This document shows, one piece after another, positions 36,835-49,101 of a DNA stretch of 64,000 nucleotides. This stretch comes from Stenopsyche tienmushanensis (lineage: Eukaryota; Arthropoda; Insecta; Trichoptera; Stenopsychidae), in contig WACJ01000111.1 of NCBI GenBank assembly GCA_008973525.1, positions 372,001-436,000 on the forward strand. Reading direction: 5' to 3'. Position 1 is the stretch's first letter, and every line of letters starts with the position of its first letter. The notes under the pieces were generated by a model. That model was not told where the DNA came from. It made no database searches and was given only the letters and a program-made list of their open reading frames with translations. Made by a program: the position numbers and the translations under genes.

Positions 36835-37385
36835 TTTTTCAGATTGAAATCATCACTCATTGCTGAAATATACGGAAACTTTGACATTCATCAACGGAGA
36901 AAGTCTTTTTCAATCTGTCAATTTGACATCCCATAGTACCTAAAACTTGCAAAATACCATTAAATCCTTCATTGAAGATATTCACGACAAAAAAGTTGCT
37001 ATTTCAACGATCTCTGTGCTAGAATGCAGGTGTATAGGAACGAAAGTCTATATTAACCTTTTAACTGCCAATGACTCATCAGCGCATACAAATTCGACGC
37101 GTCGGTGCGTCGTTGGCAGTTAAAAGGTTAATGAATTTAATGATTCATTGTTGTTTTGTGTTTATGCTCCTAAACATCTGGTCAACAGTTCATCTCGTGA
37201 TAAATCTTCGTAGACTGGTTTAATGACTTTTTGAACTTCTGCAGTCAGAGGTGGTTTATGGTGGTGGAAATTATTGCATTCTTTTCTAGCTTCAACCTTG
37301 CGTCATTTACACCAGCTGTCTTCGCCTGCTAAACAGTTTTGATGTTGAGATGACATGAATTAATCAGTTCGAACCTTTTGGGTGC
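36835..37385 (-). pseudogene. Decayed transposon protein with QN-x-N motif, copy 2, interrupted
   Basis: On the minus strand, with frame changes, the segment reads LAGEDSWCKWRKVEARKE, PPLTAEVQKVIKPVYEDLSR, DELLTRCLGA, NNNESLNSL. After a 79-bp TTAA-bordered palindromic insert (37053-37131) it continues with STEIVEIA, VNIFNEGFNGILQVLGTMG and ECQSFRIFQQ. This parallels copy 1 at 26575-27011. The similarity on both sides of the insert shows that the insert landed in an existing element. Confidence 0.6.
37053..37131. mobile_element. 79-bp TTAA-bordered palindromic piggyBac-like remnant
   Basis: TTAACCTTTTAACTGCCAA at the left is mirrored by TTGGCAGTTAAAAGGTTAA at the right, giving a perfect 19-bp inverted repeat that includes the TTAA target on both sides. 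Just inside are ATGACTCATCAGCG and GACGCGTCGGTGCGTCG. CCYTTT-ACTGCCAA after TTAA is the style of piggyBac termini. At 79 bp this is almost only the two ends. Confidence 0.75.
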
Positions 37386-37879
37386 TCGGTCGAGACTAAA
37401 CTAATCGTTATATTCGAATATAACAGCTTCTTCATTGTACACAATAGGGCTGAAGTGAGAAACCGAGATGCAAAAGACGGAGTCCGATTCTCCAAACCCT
37501 CGCCTTTTTAATGCTGTAAGTTCCAAACAACTCCGAATATCGGAAAATCACTTTATCCACATATTCTACACTATATTTGGATACAATTTATGCAAAAAAT
37601 ATCGATTTTTTGGAATCGATACACATAATGATCCTCTTAAATGAACATCATTCCAATGAAATGTGCACAAAATATGAGGAGTTCATAGAACTCAAGATCC
37701 TGCTAAAGAATGATCCGAAATTGATAATATTTCGCTGAATGGAAACATCCTGGTTTGATGGTGATTAAATGTGATGACGAAGAATCCCTTATTTGCTTTT
37801 GACTATGATAGTGTTTCAATACACAGATTTTCTTTAAATACAAAATCAAAATATTATAACTTTCGATGCTAAACCCTGC

Positions 37880-38402
37880 TTAACCTTTTCGTTAGTGAGC
37901 AAATTTAAAATCGATGAAGTCGTTGATGTCATAATCGCTTTACGCCGATTACTTTCTGTCAGCTCCTAATCAACGTAAGACAATTTTCAATTCACTTCAA
38001 TTCACTTGATAGTGAATACAAGACCACGTCATTTCTTTACAAAAACAATGCACAAAAAATCGATTCATTTGCCCCTCCTTTAGAAGGAAATGATAATTGA
38101 ACAAAGACTCATTCAACACGCAGAGAAGATAAACAAACACTCTCGATAACACAATATTCGGTCGTTTCTTTGTGTAAACAAATAACACACTTGAAATCGA
38201 AATCATTATAAATCGATAAATTTGGGCTTAACGATCTATACAATCATGCGATGCATATGAAGAAGCTATCCGTCTCAGTCTCCCGAACTACGCTAAGTTC
38301 TCTCTGTCTCTGTCCGCCTCGGAGCTTCAATGCACAAGAGTGCCCTTTCTGAATAGTGAAGGTCAAAACGGATATTTCCGTGAGTACTCATGAAACGGTT
38401 AA
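37880..38402 (+). mobile_element. piggyBac-like MITE, TTAA-flanked, copy 2
   Basis: TTAA at 37880-37883 and 38399-38402 border a 515-bp body starting CCTTTTCGTTAGTGAG and ending TACTCATGAAACGG. It shares its order of blocks with the copy at 27923 (ATCGATGAAGTCG, CATAATCGCTTTACGCCGAT, CTTTCTGTCAGCTCC, GTCTCAGTCTCCCGAAC, TGCACAAGAG). It contains about 180 extra bases in the middle, 38035-38240, that copy 1 lacks. Confidence 0.75.
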
Positions 38403-39400
38403 GATTAAAATCGCTTAATCGAGGATAGTGTTACATAGTTACAAAATAATTATATAGTTGAGGATATCGCTATAATTTTAGTGTTTGAGAATTTAAAAAT
38501 GATTTATACGTGTCAGATCAGTTTAGATTCAATTTATCAATAAAAATCAAATCACATTCAAGTCATATCGACGATAAAACCTATAATCCCGTCGTTTATC
38601 ACGAAATTATTATAAAATGATGTGGGATTTGAGGTCATATAAGACTAAAATAAATTTATTTATGCAAAAATATGCATTTTTAAAAAAACGCAAGATATCA
38701 TCAATATTGAGTCATCATATTCGCTTAAAAACTAAAATGTCTTGCTTCAGGGGCAGTCATTTATCGAACTGCATCCAAACGTCAATTTCAATTGAACACG
38801 ATACAAAAATCAATTACAAATTGTTTTAAATAATATACAAAGGTCAACAGCTCAACCGATTGTACTCTTATCACCGTTTATATAAAACAACAAAATTCAT
38901 CAGCATAGAAAATGGTTACATCCAATGTTTCCGTGGTATACGTCGTTAAACATTTTAATTGCTCGACTTGAAAAAATGAGCCAAAATGGTGCTATTATTC
39001 TTATACAACGCATTTCACTTCTGACAAAGTACTTAAAGTCTAGTTAATTTTTTTTGTCCGTACTACGTTCGCCGTAATTCCAAATAGATTACACCAAAAA
39101 AGCACATTTTACTAACGGAGCGGAAATGGATAAATGTCATTTATACGAATATCATACCACTTATATGACGTCTTCAATAAAATGTGGTTTCCAGAAGTGC
39201 AATGACGTTTTTTGGTCTAATTATGTCAGACCGCATTTTAAATTCTCGAAATTTTACAATCAAAGTTTAATCAGCCGATGCTGTTTGTGCACACGTGATG
39301 TTATGATGTTGCACTCAAGAAGCATACTTTACGGGAATTAATGCTCAGATTGTACTCAGGCTATGTACGATTATGCTCTTTTCAGCCGTGGTTAATATAA
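38403..39400. other. Unassigned stretch
   Basis: Short open frames (38617-38829, 39126-39341) have no recognised motif. Nothing else is supported. Confidence 0.35.
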
Positions 39401-39404
39401 TACA

Positions 39405-39632
39405 CTGCGCTAATCCGGCGCCCCCTGTAATCCGACATCTCAATACAAATATAGTACATATAGACCGTAAAAAAAACTTTTCAAGGGATAGTTAAAACGC
39501 TTCAAAAATCGCCATGAAATACATTTGATGACAGTAACAGATTTTTATTTTTTATAACTGCTATAGCCATTATTGTATCTATGTAAGTACTTTTTTTCCA
39601 AAAAGTTTCGGACTACAAGAAGTCGGGGATAA
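39405..39632. repeat. Possible Tigger-like MITE
   Basis: CACTGCGCTAATCCGGCGCC, then CCCTGTAATCCGACA (39404-39438) resembles Tigger/pogo terminal repeats. About 200 bases later TCGGACTACAAGAAGTCGGGG is an imperfect inverted counterpart. Family E copy 1 starts right after. Confidence 0.35.
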
Positions 39633-39635
39633 AGA

Positions 39636-40395
39636 ATTCAATCCCGAGCCAAAATTTCGATCCCGGGATTTCGGTATTGCATTAGACTATCCCGGGATTA
39701 ATCCCGGGATCCCGGGACCGAATTTTCAATAGTTTAAGAAATTACATTGATAAATTTGATCAAAAATTACTAATAAGTCCATTTGTTTAATATAAAAAAT
39801 AATTCGAAGGCGAAAGAATTTTATTTATTTAAGAAAAGATAAAAATATTATTCAAAAATAGATAAATAAAAAACTAAAAAATACAAAAATTATTATCATT
39901 TAGTCTGGATCTGATTTTGGAAACCAGGCAACCTGCTGCTAAAAATGGATGCTCAGCCTCCACACTCGTTGGAGGTATCGTCATCAGATATTTAAATTTC
40001 GATTTGATGACCGCGTGAGCCCCCATTTTCGTATAACACCATCAATGTGACTGATAAAATTCCTTTCTGCTGAAATTCCAGATTTCCCGAGAAATTATTT
40101 ATTTCCGTCGCTGCAGATGAATACTTACATACTATAATACTCTAATGTGATTCATAATTATATTACGGAGGAATACAAAAATTCTGAACCCCGTAGCTAT
40201 TATATTTCATATCGATTTTCCCATTATTAGAGTCGAGGTGTAGTAAATACATCATCGGTAGGGAAAGGTTAATATAACCATTTGAAGAACATATATGTAC
40301 TGTATATATGTATACATAGATTAGACAGTTACTGACCCTATGCGTCGCCTAAGCTCACCAATTAGTAGTGCCAGACTACAATTGCTCGCTATAAC
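39636..40395 (-). repeat. Family E repeat, copy 1
   Basis: An inverted counterpart of 54575-55085. Shared blocks are AATCCCGAGCCAAAATTTCG, several CCCGGGAT words (39664-39718), GGAGGTATCGTCATCAGATA, TTATTTATTTCCGTCGCTGC, ATATTACGGAGGAATACAAA, ATTAGAGTCGAGGTGTAGTA, CAGTTACTGACCCT and GCGTCGCCTAAGCTC. This copy has about 180 additional A/T-rich bases (39730-39905). No transposase was recognised. Confidence 0.7.
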
Positions 40396-40839
40396 CGAGT
40401 TAAACTGTTTTTATTTGAGTTAATTGAATATTTGCTAGCATACAAAATAAATTCGGTATGAATGTATTCTTCTGTATGGATTTATCTGTTTAATTTACAT
40501 AATTAATTCTGTTTTATATATTTGATGGTACACATAAACGTTCGGAATTCGTAGACGAAAATTAAAACGCCATAACTTTTACATAACTAATGTAGATTTA
40601 AAGTCAAGATGTTTGAGTTACGAGTTCAAGTAATACACTCAATCTTTATATTATCAACAGGTAGTGATTATGGCAATATTGACATAAGTTAATTAATGGA
40701 ATAATGTGTTGTTGTGGTTGTTATTCAATGTAGTGATTTCATTGGATTTTTATAGACTCATAGACAACCTTCACTATATGTGTTCCGGAAGTAAGACATT
40801 ACCACATGAAGATCACAGGTAATATGTATCAAAAGTAGG

Positions 40840-40990
40840 AAGTTGTCCGGAGTGGTGGCAGGCGGCGGGCGGTGGGTGGTGGGTGGTGGTCAGGCATCAA
40901 ACAAGTGGTCTGTCAGTTCTGCGCCGGCTCTGGCGAGAGAAACGCGTTAACGCGCCTGCGCGTTCCAATGCGCTTCCCGCTCAAAACGTC
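40840..40990 (+). promoter_or_regulatory. GC-rich patch about 1 kb upstream of a first coding exon
   Basis: GGTGGCAGGCGGCGGGCGGTG and GGTGGTGGGTGGTGG (microsatellite-like) are followed by GCGCCGGCTCTGGCGAGAG and CGCGTTAACGCGCCTGCGCG. This is the most GC-rich non-transposon patch in the right half. Its position before the exon at 41921 makes a promoter or 5' noncoding exon possible, but no core promoter element is certain. Confidence 0.3.
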
Positions 40991-40995
40991 AAACA

Positions 40996-41920
40996 AAAGT
41001 TAGTACTACATTAAATGCAAGCAATAAATAGTTTTTAATACCAACTAAATAAATAAAAGTGTTAAATAGTGCCATAATCTAATTTATTGTCATTATTAAA
41101 AAATGTGTTAAATGATACATCAATTTGCGCCCTTAATTTGATTTTAATTCAAATGCCCTTAATCAATAATAATGAATTTGTATCAATCAATCAGCCAATG
41201 AATAATTCAATTTTTTTTAAAATTTGGCAAAATAAATAGAATTTATATCATTATGATCATTGGCACATCTCATTGCAAATTGATCATGTTTCATTTTATT
41301 TTCTTGCATTTCCTTAATATCTATTATAGCACAATGACAATGCGTCTTTTTATAACACAAACGTTGATTATTTTTGAACTTCCTAGAAATTTCTTGATGC
41401 TAGATCTCATGCATTTGACAATGCAAACGATTTTGTCACGTCTCAAACGACAAAAGACAACATTTGGATCGCACAATGGACGTTTGAGGATGTCATTGTT
41501 TGCAATTACTGCCAAATTGCATTTTTAAAAGGCGTATTAAGGCTTTCTTTTACATAACATAAGTACTCTTTTGTATTCAATTTCTCATTTAAAACGCCTT
41601 CACGCCTTTCTCGCGTTACAACAATGGAAGTTCTTATATAATTTTAATTATTTGAAAGTGTTTCGGCTTTGAAATTTGATTGATCGACCCAAAAATTGGA
41701 CTTTATTGTTCGATGTGTCTTATATAAATGTCGAATTGCTGTTAAAATACTTAATATACGTCCAAAAATCATATAGTTTCGTATTTAACGCCATTTTCAG
41801 ATTCTATTTGGTCATTAAAATCCTATGCAAACTGTCGAAATCGTCGAGCAAAGTGTCGAAGAGTGTTATAAGAGTTAGTGTATAAATTTCAGCCGATTGT
41901 CGATAGTAAAATCTTTCAAC
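40996..41920 (+). other. Upstream region of the 41921 exon, likely holds 5' UTR
   Basis: From about 41580 the sequence becomes richer in ordered words (GCCTTCACGCCTTTCTCGCG, GTCGAAATCGTCGAGCAAAG, TGTCGATAG) leading to the ATG at 41921. TATAAATTTCAG at 41880-41891 could be read as a TATA-like word or as a 3' splice acceptor (TTTCAG) for the coding exon. Which is right cannot be told from sequence alone. Confidence 0.35.
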
Positions 41921-42176
41921 ATGGAGTCGGGAGGAATCTTTCGCACCATCATCATCACAGCTCTCTTCCTTGTGCTGGTCTGCGATTATACGACGATCAT
42001 CACCCAGCTTTATCAGTCGGTGACCAGCAATAATCAATCCAGAGCCATATTCGTCGAAGGAGATGAGAGCGGAAAGCCAACCCTCGACATATATCAGAGT
42101 CCGTCGAGCTTCAGGGAAGATAAAGCCGATCTGGACTTCGATGCCGATCTAGACTTCAGCAACCTCGATCTCTTCA
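41921..42176 (+). CDS. First coding exon of a secreted or membrane-anchored protein
   Basis: ATG at 41921 opens 85 codons plus one base, ending at a donor GTATGT (42177-42182), phase 1. Codons are much richer in G and C than the surroundings. Residues 6-21 (IFRTIIITALFLVLVC) form a hydrophobic signal peptide or signal anchor. An N-Q-S sequon lies at 38-40, and residues 68-85 are a repetitive acidic D-L-D-F stretch. Only one base of the next codon is present. Joining to 61472 gives a Ser codon and keeps the frame. An upstream in-frame TTG at 41897 is unlikely to be the start. The product family is not recognised; it is probably exported or type II membrane. Confidence 0.8.
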
Positions 42177-44994
42177 GTATGTATTTTTTTATTAACATCA
42201 ACACAAAATTAATAACATGCCTCAATACAAGCATCATCCGATTTTCTGAATTTTCGTCGATCATTTATCCCAAATTTATGCGAATTTTATGCTATTTTTA
42301 TCACAGACGCTTGTCAAATTCGTGTACATAGATTGAAGTTCACGTCGCCGATTGGTCGGGGTCAAAATTTACATCGTTGTTGTTTTATTTAGAGTCGTAA
42401 ATTGGCGTCATCGCTCGACGTCGTTAATCTCTGTACTCGATGTTTGTTTATGTATGGCACGTACCAGAACAGATATGTCAAATTTAGGCGAAACCATACC
42501 TAAAACCTTGTATTACATTTTTTATTTCGGCAATCTTTGATGTATATTGTGTACCATTAGTGCTGGACGACCTTATTCTTCGATGCCAACCTTCGCAACA
42601 AAGTGTTGATGGATCGTGAACGACGAAATTGCACGCTTTAATCGAATTGGCGATTAAAGCTATGGGGTCGCTGGTGGTTGCACTTTGGGTGATTTGACCT
42701 CATCATTTGTATTTTGTAATTTCCATACAAATAATGCTGTATAAATCTGAAAAGATAAAAATCCGGCAGAGCGATGTCTGGAGAATAAGAAGGATGTCAA
42801 ATTGTCTTCCATCCAAAGCTGTTTATCATTCAAAATCAAATTTTGGTGTCAGGCCGGGCTTAAGGGTCGTTTTTGCTTTCAGATCTTTCGATAGCCATTG
42901 ATTTTTGCGTCCATAATTAGAGTAAAGAACTCATTTCTCAATAAATAATAAGCAATAAATTTCGAATAAATTCGATCTATTGCAAATTGAGTTGTTAAAT
43001 TTGAATTTTAAAAATCACAATTCATTCTTGGTGATTATAGTCATTGATTGAGTTCAAAACACGACTTAAAAGTGCAGCAGCCTAAGTGCAATTAATCCCC
43101 AAAAACTGTCAAGCAATAAAATGAAAATAATTTTGGGTCCTACCTACAGTTGCATCGCTTTGAATATCGATCTCTATTCTTTGAGATGATCTCATGTTAA
43201 ATCACATTTTATTTAGCACATTAAATGTCGTCTCTTACGTTGACCAATTAGCAAAAACCCACATTCGCATTTAACATACACTTGTATTTTTTGTTGATGC
43301 TTAATTAAAAAGAAAAAAATTGACACCAAGTCGATATGAATATTTGAAGATAATTATGCTTACCATAAGAAGACAGCCTATTATATCTGATTGATGATAC
43401 CAATTGACTTGACTCAAGAGCTCATGTTCAAAGGATTGTATTTGAATTCGTTATATATATTCCGTAAAATATTCCCTTTAATATCGAGCGTATGTCGAGG
43501 ATGCTTAAAAATTATATTGATGTTCAAATGCGTCAGATTCTGAACACGTGTCAAATATTCGTCGCCAATGTGCATTCGGACTGCAAAATCATCATACTGA
43601 CCTCGAGTGCAATAAAATCCAGATAAATTTGCATCAAAGTAGATCAGTCATAAAATCTAGCTCAGCATCGTTCTTCGACCTTGTTGATAAATATTGTAAT
43701 TGAAACGTTATACCATTTAATGAGTGCTTCATTGATCGCTTGGATGCTTTTGGTAAAGCTATCAGATATCTCCAGCGACTGAATTTTTGCAGACAATCTC
43801 CAAATTCCAATGCAATATATCGACGAATACATTTTTTTATAGATTGGAATGTTATTTGAATCATATTAAATTTGTTTTTTTTTCTTTCTAAAAATCCATC
43901 AATAGTGCAATACTTGTACACGAGACCCTCAAGGACGACCTGTTTAACAATTTCTATGCTTTTTAATGTTTTTGTTTATGCATTTAAACTGTTTTATTAT
44001 GTAATATACAAGTTTTTTGTATACGATGATAGTTTCTGGATGTTTATTATTAAAGGTCAGATTTAAATTCAGATTTTGGAAAAATGACTATAGACTAAAT
44101 TCTCTTCTCTTCAGCCTAAAAAATAAATCATAACTGATTTAAATATATATGAAAACAACCAGAAAATCTTCTATGGAAATCGTTTATGTCTGAAAACGGA
44201 TGTCACTTTAAGAAGATTATTTAGCAAATCAGTGGATATTTTTCCTTGCGTGATGTTATTAAATTATATGTAATGCCTGTATAGAATACTGAACATTATA
44301 AAAGCAGGAAATTAATATCCTTGTCTGGATCCTAGATAAATAGAACCAGTATACATCCTGCATTATCGCGGCACCCGTTAATCTACTTCAAAGAAATATG
44401 CAACATAATTACAAACCTCAATGATTTTTTTCGCACAGCCTTGAATGGAAACACGTTGCAAAAACACTCTAGGACGTTTGATAAAAATCGATTTGTAAAG
44501 CATTAACGATTAAAAATTATCGACTGTCGCTAGTTCAAATTTATAAAATCGCAGAGCATAAGAATGATTTAATGCGTGCACTTTAAGATAGTCAGTTTTT
44601 TTACTATGAACTTTTTAGATATATTTGAAATGTTCAACACGATTTTGTTATTATTGATAGGCAAATGTTCGTTTAGAAGAATGTTTCGGATACAAAAAAA
44701 AAAATATTTCGTAATGCGTGAATGTTCGAAATATTAAACGATGATCAAATCATTTTGTAACATTTACAATTTGTGCAGTATGTTAAGCCCGCTCAATACA
44801 TTTTTTCGTGCATAACAACCACAAAAAAATCTGTGTGTGCGTATGCACGGTCGTTAGTGTGTATATGCCGACGTGACATTCGTAGGTGTGTACGGCATAT
44901 GCGATGACTCAAACAGCTTGGTCCTTTTTTTAGATTTACGTATAGGAAAAATATGTTCATTGAAATAATGATGATCAAAATAATTACATAGTAA

Positions 44995-45897
44995 AAAAAA
45001 CCTATGACTTACATAGAAAAAGTAAAGATGCGTTCCATGGATTATAAAAACCGCATAACTTCAAAACAGCTATATAAAATATATCCAAAATCGCATAAAA
45101 AAAGTTAATAAAAAACGGGAAAACAAATAGGCAATTAAAAAATAACATTTTTGATAACATTTAAAGGATATCTTATATCATTGGTAAAAAATTTAAGGAT
45201 GTCTGACATCTGGCATCTCAAATGCCAGACATCCACTATAGAAATACTAATTATTTTAGTTACAAACTATCATCGCTGTTTGATAATTTTCGTTGCGATT
45301 TTCGATATGACTCAAAATCGCTCTCTTCTTCGGAAGAAATAGTATACCCAGTGTCAATGTCATCATTGTTCTGTGTAGATTTTCTATTTCTAACAATATA
45401 ATTCATAATTAGTAAAGATATCACCATAGTCCCTAACTAAAAAAAAATCACACATCAACAGTTATAAAATAAAATTTGACATAAATCTGGTAGGAATAAT
45501 AGAGCGTTATATAGAAAAAACTCGTACCCAGTTTGAAGTAAATTAATTCATTAAAACTTGAGATTTGATGTCAACCGTGTTGAAAAAAGTAACTAAAAGA
45601 GAAAAACGCGTTAAAAGATTTCATTATGGTAAGACCGACCAAGTAGCCGCGTCACTAAAATAGCTATAACTCCGTAAGTAGTTGTAATTTTGGAAATTCC
45701 TTTGGAGAATGTATTTTTAAAAGTCGAAACATTAGAACAATGTAAAAAAAATTGAATCAAATTTTTCAAAAATCTAAACCAGAATAAAAGGCCTGGTCGT
45801 AATTCAGCGCTTCAAAAAAAAATCGCTTGAAAAAAAACCGCATTACTTCGATATCGCACAAAAAAAAGTCGCACTAAAACAGGTTTGAGTGTATAAA
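44995..45897 (-). repeat. Family C element, copy 2 (uninterrupted)
   Basis: This is an inverted counterpart of 32206-34257 without the nested hAT. CATAACTTCAAAACAGC, TAGCTATAACTCCGTAAGTA, GAGAAAAACGCGTTAAAAG, GACCAAGTAGCCGCGTCAC and the terminal AACAGGTTTGAGTGTATA match. The stretch ATTTAAAG at 45159-45166 is the unoccupied equivalent of the hAT target CTTTAAAT. The left end is truncated near 44995. Confidence 0.7.
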
Positions 45898-46901
45898 ATA
45901 TTATTTGCTTTTGGCTGAGGTCTTCATAAATTTCTTTCTTTTGAGCAAAGCACTTTTGAAGCTTTTTCTTACATTTTATAATGTTTTAACCTTTCTGTCA
46001 ATAAGATGATCTGGCCAGACCATTTTATATGAAACAGTACCTATCTATAGATCTTACCAAATCTCTCTGGCTTTGTTCATTGAAGGGGTTTTCAGAATTA
46101 GGGCTTAAAAAAAGTTCGAGATCCTTGTGTTTCAAGAAAAAAATAGTTTAAATAAATTTAAAAAAATATTATTAAGTTCTTCTATTAAACCTTTCCCTTT
46201 TTACAAACTTGTGAACCGTGTGCTAGAGTGAAACCTACTTGTATAATTTGAATATAACTATAACACATGCGTAAAAGTGCGTATATTAAATTTAATTAAA
46301 AGATTTAGCAGATAAAGCAAAAAACGTATCCAATTGTAATTGCAAACTGTAAGAAAAAAAAGTTCATCATTAGTATTCTGTACACTTTCTAATTATTTCT
46401 CCTCTACTGTCATACCTAAAAAAATGTATTATGCTGTGACAACAATAGAGAACGTCGAATAAAGAACAAACATTGTCTACGTAACAACTTTTAAAAATAA
46501 TTTTGAAAATTGTGTGCTTTTACTGACAATTTTATAATCCAATATTAATTGTTTTTTTTTTCATTTAAACATGCAAATCAATCGCAAATTCGCTGATGAA
46601 TGATTCATAATCGGAGATGGAAAGTACGAATAAAATATATCATAGTACATACATATTATATAACTACAATTTTTTTGTCTTATTATCACCGGTTCCGCAT
46701 AACAACATCAAGAATAATTTTAACATTCCTTATTGACCCACGAAAGTGTGCTTGAAGCATTATTTAGCTTTAATGACTATTGACAATCATTCTTAGCAGT
46801 TTGAAGGTTAAGGATTATTATTTTCATATTTTATCACTATTTGTTATTATTCATGGCTGAAATGTTGTTGTTTTAACGTTTTCCTTCATCCCAAATAAAT
46901 T

Positions 46902-46993
46902 ATTACACTTTGCATAATATGTTTGATCCTCATATACAATTTTCTGTATTACACTTTGCATAATATGTTTGATCCTCATATACAATTTTCTGT
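46902..46993 (+). repeat. Perfect tandem duplication, 2 x 46 bp
   Basis: The unit starting ATTACACTTTGCATAATATG and ending CAATTTTCTGT occurs twice with no difference (46902-46947 and 46948-46993). It is a recent local duplication inside the predicted intron, or possibly an assembly artefact. Confidence 0.9.
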
Positions 46994-48408
46994 TGACTAA
47001 AATGAATCAAATTAGTTTGTAATGATAACATTTGTAATTGGATTACAGTTATAACGATCAAGAGTGTAGTTTAAAATGCAACTATAATGTGCTAAATATC
47101 AATGCATTATTTGAACTTATGAGCACATGGATGATCTATATACTTTATTTTTTCCCCAATGACGTGAAGATTAAAATAAAAAGTTTATCCATCGTATTGT
47201 AAAGACTTTGAATTTGAAGCTCGTTATAACCGTTATAAAGTTATAATAGCATTATATAAAATGCTCTAAATTCCAAATTTTAATGATATTCTCCTTGATT
47301 AGATTTTACGTCAAATGTTTATTTCATAAAAGTTAAATCGATACTTAAATTAATTGTTCAAAACAATCATAAATAAAATCTAATCGTCTGCATACAGATG
47401 ATACTAGTTTTTCATTTGTATCGAATGTCAAGCTATGTAAGATATTCAAGATAAACAAAGCGATTTTCAACTATGCAAATAATCTTTTTAAAAATCATGC
47501 TGACTTTTTTTATTGCAATTTGTTGCTATTGTCACGTGAATAAATAGCATGCAACGACCAGTAGCTTTTGGCTGACAATGACATTATTATATGTGCAATC
47601 ATAATGCATGATTGCGTGTGTAGTTTCATGACCTCAAATACAAATTGCACACAATTTTACCCCATTTGGATGGATATTTTGATTCAGCATTCTGCATCCA
47701 AAGAAATAATGTACCATGAATAAAGGAAGCCAGTTGAAACTACTGAACGGATATGGCCTCGGATTCATTGTTTCGTGTCATTGATCGGATGACTGGTAAA
47801 AACCTCTAGTCCAAAAAAAAAGGCTTCGACACGTTTTTTGGTTTGCTGCACATAATGCTTCCTTGTTATGGAGAACGATTGGCTTAGAAATAAATCAACG
47901 CCTAGAAGACCAGATTTATACGCGGCCAATTGGTAGTAATGGAATGGAAATTGTAGCGGTTTTTTATTGATTATTTATAGAATATATTTATTTGCTGTAA
48001 TAATTTTCAAATAAGAGTGAAAGATTTTGCTCTAACATCTACCGTCGCCCGCACCAATGATACATTCAGCGATCTGTACTTATAGTTCATTTCGATCATG
48101 GACTACATGGTTTCATATTAACAATACAATTTAATTACTATAACTGCTTCATTAATGGATGAATAAGCACATGCTGGAAACATTTTTCCTGCGTTAGTTC
48201 AACGTGTAATTTAATTGAGCCATCTAAAAACAGAGTCTATAGAAACAGAAGGCATTAATTAACATTATGAATGTGGAGAATGTTCAATAACTAATAGAGG
48301 TAGAATATCCTAAAAATCACAGAGAAAGTCATTTCCTTCCTTCTACTGAATTTTATTATCATTTTATTTTATTTATTATGAAAAAATATCGAATTCATTA
48401 TACGAGAC

Positions 48409-49101
48409 ATATCCTGAAAGTAAGTGTACCGTGATAATAACGGGCTTTAGTTTTTTTAGAGTTGGTCATACTGAGTAGTAGAAGGAGATCTCCTTATAAA
48501 GCGAGCGTTGCAAAAACACCATAGTATGGAAATTCAAGTTGTAGTGTCCAGTTGCGTGAAGGATATCGGTAAAAAGTCCCACCAAGTGCGAGCGGGTCAA
48601 TAGCGCCCGCGAAGTTTCTTGCGCGACTTGAATTGAAAGGTAAGGATTTTCTGAGATCTATTGTGACTGGACATTAAAAGTGGATGACCCTATTCAACTT
48701 CTGAGTCAAAAAGACAATCGTCACAGTGGTGTCACACCAATTTCCCTTCTGCGTTACCAAAATTTCGGGCAAAAAATCATGACCTCAGTGTTTTGGGATC
48801 GAAAAAGCATCATTTTGGACGAATTTCTGCCTTAAAGAGAGACCATCAATGCACAACGATATTGTGAGACATTACAAAAACGAAAAAGAAGCATTCAAAA
48901 TAAAAGGAAGGGTATGCTGACGAGAGGAATGTGCCATCAAGGCGCTCTTGGATTTATTTGATTGGGATGTTTTGAACCACCCCCCGTATTCCCCTAACTT
49001 GTTGCCTTCAGATTATTATATATTCTCCTCCCTGAAAGAACACAAATACACTTTTTCACACTAAAAAAATGTAAAATTTTAGTACACTTACTTTCGGGAT
49101 A
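48409..49101 (+). mobile_element. Mariner-family transposon, internally deleted
   Basis: Inverted ends are ATCCTGAAAGTAAGTGTACC (48411) and TACACTTACTTTCGGGATA (49083-49101). The plus strand contains degraded mariner transposase: KKIMTSVFWDRKSIILDEFL followed by a stop and RETINAQRYCET, then (after frame changes) DWDVLNHPPYSPN-like and LLPSDYYIFSSLKEH. The block normally holding the second catalytic aspartate (HDNARPH) is missing, and so is most of the N-terminal half. At about 690 bp it cannot encode a functional enzyme. Confidence 0.85.

Noticed and set aside
41253..41528. 91-codon open frame upstream of the 41921 exon
   Set aside because: It is open on both strands with no motif or good start context. 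It lies in probable upstream noncoding DNA.
41897..41920. Upstream TTG-initiated extension of the first coding exon
   Set aside because: A non-ATG start is not needed; ATG at 41921 directly precedes the signal-type segment.
42177..42331. Continuation of the first-exon frame past 42176
   Set aside because: Composition changes abruptly to A/T-rich after the GTATGT donor, so it is read-through into the intron.
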